Assembly: GCA_031772625.1 (NCBI GenBank)
Contig: CM062813.1
Location: 693,480,420-693,544,419, forward strand
Reading direction: 5' to 3'
From: Pinus tabuliformis
Lineage: Eukaryota > Streptophyta > Pinopsida > Pinales > Pinaceae
Length of the DNA: 64,000 nucleotides
Within the stretch, counting starts at the first letter, position 1, and every line of letters starts with the position of its first letter. The position numbers were made by a program, and so were the translations under genes. The notes beneath the pieces are model-generated. The model saw only the letters and a list, made by a program, of their open reading frames with translations, did no database searches and had not been told where the DNA came from. Positions 56,001 through 64,000 of the stretch are shown piece by piece.

Positions 56001-56285
56001 GAATAGTTTTTGATTTCAAAGTCTTGTAGTATTTAGATCAAATTTACTTTCATGAGTTGATAGACATAGTTTTCTTTCCAAGTTGATTAGATTAAATTTC
56101 TCTTCAAAGCCAAATATAATAATATTGCTTTTCAAGTTCATAGAATAACCTTATCTTTCAAGTTCACTAGAATATAAGATTTCCATTGTTAGAATAGATC
56201 TTGAAGTCTTTTCTTTAGAATAAATTTTCTTTGAATTCATTTCCAAGTCTTGAGTTGGAATTAAAAAAAAACATGTGCAATTAGT
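53040..56285. repeat. 3.27-kb tandem segmental duplication, unit 2
   Basis: Second copy of 49769-53035 with scattered substitutions and small indels. Here the Athila-like LTR continues past the duplication breakpoint to 56447. Confidence 0.9.
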
Positions 56286-56462
56286 CATAGATAGATTTTC
56301 ATTACATTTTTGCATCTTTCTTATTTTCCTTGTTTCTTTGAATTGAAGGTAAATTTCCTATCACATACAATGCATGTATAATTTGCAAGCTCATGTACCC
56401 AGAGTGACAAATGTAAGTAATTTAACAATCAATTAAATTACCCAACATTTTGGCACCGTTTC
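54850..56462 (+). repeat. Athila-like LTR copy 3 with broken primer binding site
   Basis: Matches 1-1124 to its end at ...cccaaca (56447), followed by ttt and tggcaccgtt, the first half of the tRNA-Asp-type PBS (56451-56460). The PBS is then cut by the Gypsy LTR boundary at 56463. The LTR's left limit is not defined because both duplication units match upstream. Confidence 0.78.
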
Positions 56463-57305
56463 TGTTATCACTCAGGTTGTCCCTTTGCTCCTTAAGGGAT
56501 ACGACCAAGGTAATTACAAACCAATATTTGGGCTGCAGTTCCTAGCCTACCTACAGTCAGAGAGGGCTCTCTCTTTAAAATTTTGCTTTGTTTTGGGTTG
56601 ATTTTAGGCTAGTTATGGTGTACATGGGTTTTGTTTTGATTTTGGTGGGAAGGATGATGTTTTGAAGCAGAGTTGGGATGCATAGTGTGAGAAGTTCAAA
56701 CCATTGGGCATGGAGTCATGGATTAGGGCTTGCTGTTGCGTTTTCTTGGTCACAAGAGGAATACAGAGCAGGATAGCTACACATAGAACAATATCAAGCT
56801 GGAATAAAGATGGAATGAAGGTAAGAGATGAAAGGCAACTAAGAATCTTTCATTAGCTAACAGAGAGGGAAGGTGAATGAAAGTTTGTCTAGGAGTAGTC
56901 AAGAATTCCTAAATAACAGTCATATGTGAAAGAAACAGGGTAAACATCATCATTTAAGAAAGCATATTCATAACCATTTATGAAGAAAACATATAGAAAT
57001 AACGAGAACTGAGCATAGAGTGCAGCCAAGAAAAGCCTAAGCTATTCTTCTTTCTTTCTATTTATATGGTAATACAATGGTGGCTTAAACATATATAACT
57101 ATAAACAGAGATAAGAAAACACTTATTGAGCCATGTAGTAGCACATGAATTCCACAGTCACTCTTTGGCCATTAAATAACACAACAAATAGTTCTTCATC
57201 CAAAGCATTCCAACAGTCTTTGATTATAGAGCTCTCAAAATATACAGCGCAAGTCTAGAATGAGGATTATCAACCAACCAACCCCGAATATGTTCTGTGG
57301 GGCGG

Positions 57306-57313
57306 TATATATA
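57306..57313 (-). promoter_or_regulatory. TATA box of the Gypsy LTR
   Basis: On the minus strand the sequence ttttttgtatatataccgccc lies about 380 bases downstream of the bZIP-site cluster. This gives a plausible U3/R boundary near 57275. Confidence 0.5.
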
Positions 57314-57692
57314 CAAAAAACGAGTTACAAAATATCTAGTTGATGAGTTAATATGGTGTCCTTGGTGGCTCGGTGCAATGTTTCTGCAATAACTGTGCCT
57401 TTAATCTCTTATTTGCACCTCTTAGGCTGTTCTGCTACTTTTAGGTGGCTTTAATGTGCACTAATCTCGATCTGATGAGCTTTGAATGACCTTTACTGCT
57501 TCTTTGACTTGGATGGAGGCCTTTAATGTTCACCTGCTTTGATATTGCCGATCTAATACTCTTTGCCGCTTTACTGATACTCTTTAATTTAATCTGGGCT
57601 TTATCTTTCCTCTGATACTCTTTAACACTTGAATCGGGCCACTTTCTCTCCCTTGATATGCTTGAAACTTTCAAATCGCGCCTTTTTTGTGA

Positions 57693-57871
57693 TGACGTCA
57701 GCATGACGTCAGCAGTGGGTTCTGGTACGACAGGGTGACGTGGCAGGGTGATGTGGCAGCGACGTGGTGCTGACGTCAGGGGCGGAGAGACAGAAGGCGA
57801 TTTGTGGTTTTATTGGACCGCCTTCTATACGGGGGTGGTATTTCTCAGAGCCCACCCGATGCAATCACGTG
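57693..57871. promoter_or_regulatory. Cluster of ACGT-core (bZIP) sites in the Gypsy LTR
   Basis: Three perfect TGACGTCA palindromes (57693-57700, 57704-57711, 57771-57778), TGACGTGG (57736-57743), GACGTGG (57761-57767) and a G-box CACGTG (57866-57871) lie within 180 bases. TGACG-type sites are bound by TGA bZIP factors in salicylate and stress responses, and G-boxes by other bZIP or bHLH factors. Regulation of this copy is inference. Confidence 0.7.
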
Positions 57872-59589
57872 GAGACACGCGTCTTTTGTACGGTGGGGAA
57901 ACTGCTAGCCTATCGAAGGCTAACTGTCGAACGTCGGAGCGGCTCCAAAATCCACCTGTGCCGTTGGATCTGGGAGGGCAGATCGGAGGGTCGACGGAGC
58001 GTGAAGCTGGCGACAGGTTTATGTATGGGGGCCCACTATATATTAAAATAATTACGCGCCGGAGGGGGCTTTCGAACTTTGGTTAATGCAGAATTGTGGG
58101 TTTCTACGCGGACATAGAAAAATAATTTAATGTCTAACAAAGCCTTTAGACACCAATTATATAAAACGAAAGGGAAGGGGAAAAATGGGAAAAACACAAG
58201 GGTAGAGGGGTAGGTATAGGCTATTAACCTAACCAGAGTTCAGGTTAATTCCAGGGTTAGGATGTGGATGGGTTCATAATAGTCCCAGATGGACTATTAT
58301 TTCCCAATACTGCATTATAGGGCTATAGTGCCAAGGGGTGGGAATATTTATTATTTTTTTTTGGAATTTTATATAGTTTTTTGTAGTAATAGGGATAGGA
58401 ACATAGGTTAGGGAGCTATATAAATAGAATTAGAAGTTAATATGAAAATGACAAGAAAGCGCTAAGTTTAGAGATCTTAGGCTACTGAAAAAGGGAAAAA
58501 TGACTTATAGAGTGAATAAGAGTACTCCTAAGCAAAGCAAACCTTTACTTAGGCCAATGATATGAAAAATGATGAATCTTAAGGGATATCAAGCAGATCT
58601 TGACCTCTTTGGGGAGGTTAGTGAACGATTTGGGGAATAAGAAGAAGGGGGAGTTAGACATGCCTCACTTGAGCTCCTCCAAATGAAAAACTGCCTCATA
58701 ATTGTGATCTGAATAGATATAACACTTGAAAACATGAAATGGATCACATAGCTTGATTCTGCAACCACAAAACTACTTACCCAACCTACTTACCTAGCAT
58801 TTTTTCTTCTTTTTGGTTTGGGTGCACTTAGACTTGCAGACCCTGATTATCTTCTTTTCTTTTGACTGCCCTCCTATCTAAGTGTACTCTTATCACTTCC
58901 AAGGGCCCAGATTAAGCAGTTGGGCTCCTTCATTTCTCTACCTAGCTACTCATCTGCCAAGCTTAAGCTGTTTGGACAGATATTCATTCTCTATCTTCTA
59001 AAACAAGCAATGTAAACCTAGGGAAGCTAAGATTAAGCTGTTTGGCTTTCCCTTAACTGTAGAACCCTTCAAAAATGGTATGATTCTTCAAAATGGAACT
59101 TCATGGAAATATGGAACCTTGCAGCATGAAAATATGACATATTTGGCATGTAAAACAGTCAATCATGAAATATGAAACCTATTGCAATAGGAGGCTAATA
59201 GTGGCTCCACTTGGGGATGGTTTTTCAAGATGAAAAGCCAAGAACAGCAGGTCAGAATGCCTTGATCTTCAATTGTTGCTGTAAACTGAAATTCTCCTTC
59301 TTGTCAATGCCTTTGACTGAATTCTTATAAGCTGATATGCAGTATCCTTTTGAGCTGAATTGCAGAAACATTACAGCTCTGCTTCTTGCCTTTTGGGTGC
59401 TTGTAAACATATTGAAATCTGCTTGAGCACTTCTTTGGATTTATTTCAAAAACAGAGATCTGAAATAGAGCTTTCTTTGATCTTTCCTTCAAAATTTGCT
59501 GCGTTGTTCCCTCTTATTGGCCTTCTATAAGAAAAAGTGCTGAAAATACAAATATTAATGTACAGATAGTATACAGAGCTGTGTTGCGT

Positions 59590-60663
59590 TCAACAAAAGG
59601 GATCATGATAGTGCTTCAACATTCGGCCATTGAGAGGGCCTTCTTCAGCTGTGCTGCCATCCAAACTCTTCACAAAATATGTGTTGGTACCTTGAACAAC
59701 AAAAATAATAAAGGGGCCTTTCCATAGGAAATCAAACTTGCTATGCTTTCCTTTGTCCTCTCTTCTTGAATCCCATCTTAAGACTTTTTTGCCTATGTAG
59801 AAATCTTCAGCCTTGGTTCTGTTGTCAAAATTTTTCTTGAGCTTCTCTTGTAAAATCTGAGCTCTGTCATACACTTGCTCTCTTGTTTGCAGCAAATGGA
59901 TGGTTTGGTTTATTCTTCTTTGGATATCATTTGGCTTTGCCTGAATCTCTTGTAGCAATTTGATAACAAGGATTCCCAAAGAAGAGGGGAACTTGGCCTC
60001 CATGCCATAGACTAACTCATATGGGCTCATCCCGATGGATCTCTTGGTTGACAATCTGTCTACCCATAGGGCATTTACAAGCTTTTTGTGCCAGTTCTTC
60101 TTGTTCTCCTCCAAGACTTTCTTAATGATGTTAATCAGACTCTTGTTGGATGATTCGGCCAAGCCATTACCTTAAGGGTAATAGGCTGTGGAGTGACCTA
60201 AGGTAATGTGGAATTTGTGGAAAAAAATGATCATTTTCTTGCATTTGAAGGCAGCAACGTTATCTGTAATGATCTTCTCAGGACAGCCAAATCTGGACAG
60301 AATGTTGGTTTCAAGGAATTGGATGATGGTGGAGTCATTGTCTTGCCTACATGGGATGGCTTCAATCCACTTGGTAAAGTAATCTGTGGCTGTTAGAATC
60401 CAATTATGCTGGCTAGAAGAGGATGGATGGATTTCTCCAATGAAGTCAAGACCCCATTGTTGAAAAGGCTTCTCGGTTGAAATGGGCTTAAGGGGCAAGG
60501 GCAGAAGCTTTCTTTTGCCTTCAAAGATTTGGCATTTGTGGCATGAAACAACAAACTTTCTCACATCAGCAAACAAAGAGGGCCAATAGAAACCAACCCT
60601 TAGTATCTTATCAGCAGTGGACTTCCAATATAAGTGCCCTCCACAGTCCCCTGCATGAAACTA
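59590..60663 (-). pseudogene. Gypsy integrase (two stops)
   Basis: The N-terminal zinc-binding region (HAGDCGGH, then CHKC) sits just after a TAG at 60661-60663. The core carries the catalytic Asp in GLDFIGEI, the second in ITDNVAAF and the Glu in NGLAESSNK. A TAA at 60172-60174, between YYP and GNG, separates the second and third acids; CAA (Gln) is usual there. The C-terminal part (60162-59590) holds a WKGPF motif. This frame would join the RT frame but for the stops, so it was part of one polyprotein. Confidence 0.88.
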
Positions 60664-63078
60664 TTTCATGACATTGTTAGTTTCATTCATAGTTAGACAA
60701 TTCAGCAATATTCCTTCATGATTTTTCCAAAACAGGGCACTATCTAAGACACAAAACTTTGATGCTTTCATCTTTAAAAATGTCCTTTTGGTTCTGGACA
60801 AACCTGGAGGAGCACACAGGTTTAGCAATATAAAACATATATCAGCATACCATGGGGATTGCAAAAAAGCTTGACTGATCTGTGGAGTCGCCAGCTCCTG
60901 TTCATTGTCAAGTTGATTAATGTCTAAGGCTTGAAAATTGGTTTCGGACATCAGTTTGGCTAAACCTTGTCCCTTTATCAGCTTGGTGGGCTTTATCTCA
61001 ATGTCATAATCAATATTGGCAATCCATTTGCCTCTTTTTCCTTCTATGCCCTCTTGAGTTAATATGTCTTTTACAACAACATTTGGCACATAAGCAATCA
61101 CATGTGAATATAAAATGTAAATTCTGAAATCTTTGATTGCTTTAACAAGGGCATATGCTTGCTTCTCCATGATTTGGTACTTCAAGGGTGCATCTCTAAG
61201 GGCTCGGCTGAAAAAAGCAATTGGCTTTTCATTTCCCTGATCATCTTTCTGCAAAAGGACAACAACAATGGTGTGTTCAGATGAAAATGAGAAAATGATG
61301 AAATCCTTATCAAATTGAGGACTTGTGAGGACTGGGGCTTGGGTTAAGGCAGATTTTATGCCCTCAAAGGCTTGCTTGGCCTCTAAAGTCCATTTTACCT
61401 TGGAATCCTTCTTTAACATGTTATTTAGCATTCTTATCAGCTCGACCAAGTTTGGGATAAATCTCCTTAGGAAATTGATCTTTCCTAGGAATGCTTGCAA
61501 TTCTTTGATGTTTCTTGGATAAGGGATTTGCAAAATGGCTCGGATTCTTTCCGGATCTATTCTAATTCCATGTTTTGAAATGATATGGCCTAGCAATTTG
61601 CCTTCTTCTAGGCTGAAGAGAGATTTCTTAGGATTTAAAGAAATGCCATATTTCCTATAGGTTAGGAACACTTGTCTTAGGTGTTTAAGGTGCTCTTGAT
61701 CAGATTTTGAGAAAGGAGTAAGGTCATCAAGGTAAACCACTAGGAAATCATGGATTTCCTTGGCAAATGCAATGTCCATGGCCCTTTGAAAGGTAGCACC
61801 TGCATTCTTTAGTCCAAAAGGCATTTTCACATATTTAAAGGTTCCCCATGGTGTTGTAAAGGCTGTCTTGTCTTGGTCATCTGGGTGAACAAGTATTTGA
61901 TTAAAACCTGAAAAGCCATCTAGCAAAGAAATTCTTGAAGACCCCACTACTCTTTGTAGAATGTGGTCCATTTTTGGTAGTGGGTAGTGATCTTTAAGGG
62001 AGACTTGGTTCAGATTTCTTAAGTCCACACATAGTCTAATCTCCCCTGTTTTCTTCCTTGTGGGAACAAGATTGGATACCCATTCTGAAAATATAATGGG
62101 TGCTATGACACCAGCCTCAAACATTCTTTTCACTTCTTTCTCAATCAAAGGGAGAAGCGCAGGATTGATTTTCCTTAGTTTCTGTTTGAAGGGCTTTTGA
62201 TTTGGCTTTAAGGGAATGGTATGTTGAATAATAGAGGTGTCATAGGACTTAAGGTCCTCATAACTCCAGGCAAATACATCTTGAAACTCTTTAAATAAAT
62301 CAACATATTTTGGTTTTTGATCGGGAGGCAAAGACTTGGACAGTTTAATCATTTTGGGCTTCTCTGCTGTCCCAATATTACAGTCTTCTACAACAGCGTT
62401 TAAGGGCTGTATCTTTGGATTTTTGGGGACATCGTTTGAATCAAATATGTCTTCTAATAGGGTGAGGTCAGCAGGTAGAAAATTGTCTTTTAAATCAATC
62501 ACTTCGGCCTTTGCTTTAGCTATTTCATCTAAATGCATTTGCTTCAGCTCTTGCATGTTTTTCTCATAAAAAATGGTTGGGTGCAGCATTTGATTTGCTG
62601 CTTCAGCTGTTATAGTTTGCTCATTTTGGCTCATTTGCTGTTGTGGGTCATCCATGGCATCTTCATCAATGTTTAAGCTTGAGAATTCTTGCTGTAAGGT
62701 AAGAAAATTGTTGATTTGAGCATCATCCTCAAACACTTGCCAATCTTTGATATTGTTAGGGACAACAGGCCTGTGCTTTATCTCAGCAGTAAAGTGGTGA
62801 TTGGGCTCAAAGGGCAGCTTGCAAGTGCTAGCAAAAGTAGCTAGACTATGAGCATGCATGTTATGGCTTCTAGAAATCTTAGCAAGCTTGGATTCGGTGA
62901 AGGAATTGAGTATTTCTGTGGCAGCAGACCTATAAGCTCTTAGCCTATTGTCAGTAGTAACAAAGTTACCTTTCATCTGCTGAATGATCAAATCGGAGTC
63001 ACCTAGAATGGACACTTTTGCATCTCCTAGAGCTTTGAGCAGTTTAAGTCCTAAAAGGAGAGCCTCATACTCTGCCAT
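60661..63078 (-). pseudogene. Gypsy reverse transcriptase and RNase H region
   Basis: An open stretch of 805 codons, but its apparent start Met lies inside the upstream RNase H domain, so it is a fragment of the polyprotein. RT motifs: IRLCVDLRNLNQ (about 62040), LLDGFSGFNQI, FGLKNAGATFQRAM and the catalytic YLDD box (61723-61734). The tethered RNase H that follows (about 61310-61060) reads IIFSFSSEHTIVVVLLQK where active domains have a catalytic Asp (TDAS), so it looks catalytically dead. The acidic linker before RT (about 62800-62300) is not recognised. The stop is TAG at 60661-60663. Confidence 0.9.
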
Positions 63079-63210
63079 GTTATTGGTGCATTTGAAGTTT
63101 AGTCTGTAAGCATGACCCTATGCATGGTTGTTATGTGTATTTTGGATCCATATTCCTGCCCCTGCTCCTAGCTTATTAACAGAACCATCAAACTCTAAAT
63201 ACCATGTGAT
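62820..63210 (-). pseudogene. Additional RNase H domain upstream of RT
   Basis: Between protease and RT the minus strand reads WYLEFDGS, GAGAGIWIQ, NNMAEYEALLLGLKLL, ILGDSDLIIQQMKG and RSHNMHAHSLATF. This is the pattern of a type I RNase H, with Asp, Glu and Asp of the active site. The fourth acid, usually in a HADSLA context, is His (HAHSLA). A TAG (63118-63120) interrupts the domain. In Tat-group elements an extra RNase H normally lies between the native RNase H and integrase, so this upstream position is unusual. Confidence 0.82.
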
Positions 63211-63999
63211 TTCTTGCTTGTGGTTAGTATTAAGAGTTTCAGTCATTTTAGGATTGGGTGGACCTAGGTTTTGTACTTCATGTGGTTCTTCTTGTATGCT
63301 AGTTGCACTAATTGTTTTAACAATTTCACGGGTATGGGCAACCGACTCTTGATTGATGCATGTTTCTTGTTCTAAAGGCAAAGGCTTCTCATTAGTGGGA
63401 GGGAAGCTATCATCATTGAACAATATAAAGGAATCCATATCAGAATGGATTGAGTAAATGGGATAGTTTTGGGGTTTTTCATCACTACTTACCACATACT
63501 TCATCAATGTTTCTCTATACAGTCTCTTTGGTTGCCCAAATACTGAAATAGTGGCATAGGAGAGGTCTAGTTGGAGAGATACTTGGAGTTTTGCTCCCCA
63601 AGATCTTGATAAGAGCATGCCATACTTTGGTGGAATGTCAGAAACAACCACGTCCATTAGGATTGTTTTGTTGGGAAATTGGACTAAAGACACACAAAGG
63701 TCTTTGATTAAGCCTAAACACTTGACCTGACTAGAATCAAATGAGAATAAGTCTTTGTAGGGTCTAGTGACATCAAGGTTTAGCTTCTCCATTACAGCTT
63801 TGGGCATTAGATTGTGTGAAGCACCTGAATCAAACATAGCATTGTGCAACACTTTATCATGAATGTGCAAACTGACATAAAAGGGTAGAACAACTCCATG
63901 TACTGATTTACCATTAACTTCAGGACCAAAAAGTAATTTAGGTTGATTATCTAAGACATTAACATCATCCCTGTTCTCTGGAATTTGCAGTGATCTTTT
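63118..63999 (-). pseudogene. Gypsy aspartic protease, open to the window edge
   Basis: The frame is open from the window end. It contains the retropepsin active site (NAMFDSGASHNLMP, about 63840-63799), a flap-like region and DIPPKYGMLLSRSWG (about 63640), a conserved segment of plant Gypsy proteases. A spacer of about 80 residues then leads into the extra RNase H. The frame continues upstream (KRSLQIPENRDD at the edge), so the Met at 63870 is not its true start. Confidence 0.85.
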
Positions 64000-64000
64000 G

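Larger units (their letters stand above)
56463..59560 (-). repeat. 3' LTR of the Gypsy element (limits partly inferred)
   Basis: The 3' end at 56463 is inferred from the CA terminus (tgttatcac on the plus strand) and the abrupt switch from Athila-like sequence. The start near the end of pol is uncertain, as no paired LTR is in the window. The LTR has a GC-rich island (57690-58090) in AT-rich DNA and, downstream on the minus strand, a TATA motif at 57306-57313. No host gene is seen in it. The plus-strand frame at 57748-58086 is a by-product of the GC-rich island. Confidence 0.6.
56463..64000 (-). mobile_element. Ty3/Gypsy element (Tat-like), 3' part, runs off the window
   Basis: On the minus strand: protease and extra RNase H (63999-62820), RT and RNase H (to 60661), integrase (to 59590), then a 3' LTR of up to 3 kb ending ...GTGATAACA at 56463. 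The gag and 5' LTR lie beyond 64000. It is inserted exactly in the primer binding site of the Athila-like copy. The long LTR and the additional RNase H suggest the Tat/Ogre group, by inference. Three stops in pol make this copy inactive. Confidence 0.85.

Noticed and set aside
57748..58086. 112-codon open frame in a GC-rich island
   Set aside because: It overlaps another open frame and the LTR regulatory cluster. Low stop density is due to GC content.

Overview
This is nuclear DNA of a seed plant with a large, repeat-filled genome. A gymnosperm such as a conifer fits best, but that is inference. The evidence is one spliced host gene with a 3.9-kb and a 2.3-kb intron, AT-rich spacers, and dense, nested, mostly decayed LTR and non-LTR retrotransposons. 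I see no bacterial or organellar operon structure, rRNA gene or functional tRNA gene.

Layout. 1-2964: 3' part of an Athila-like LTR, a tRNA-Asp-type primer binding site and a stop-ridden gag. 2965-5929: no gene seen. 5930-7638: decayed coiled-coil reading frame of unknown family. 9552-10480: relic of a LINE reverse-transcriptase C-terminus (minus) and a tRNA-derived SINE-like sequence. 10878-17210: complete L1-type LINE (minus) with both ORFs open and a perfect 17-bp target-site duplication (TSD), inserted in an AT-rich tandem repeat. 19435-20115: LINE RNase H relic, then a Mutator-like MITE with a 9-bp TSD. 22237-30709: adenosine kinase gene (plus), 13 exons, 341 codons, apparently intact. 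31250-33130: degenerate duplicated repeats.

34325-44250: decayed Copia element (minus), split by a second L1-type LINE (36471-43680) with an imperfect 20-bp TSD and an unexplained 1.6-kb 3' extension. 44318-46890: a run of two-copy tandem duplications. 47600-48392: a very small LTR-PBS-LTR element with a perfect 5-bp TSD. 48840-49500: unidentified coding relic. 49769-56285: a 3.27-kb segment, containing a minus-strand Copia-type LTR end and an Athila-like LTR, duplicated in tandem. 56463-64000: a Ty3/Gypsy element (minus) inserted at the Athila-like primer binding site. It has a long GC-rich LTR with bZIP-type sites, and a pol order of protease, extra RNase H, RT, degenerate RNase H, integrase. 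It runs off the window end.

The only host gene recognised is adenosine kinase. The only element that looks coding-competent for retrotransposition is the 10.9-17.2 kb LINE. Everything else is sequence in decay, with in-frame stops mostly TAG/TAA, suggesting C-to-T decay of methylated repeats.
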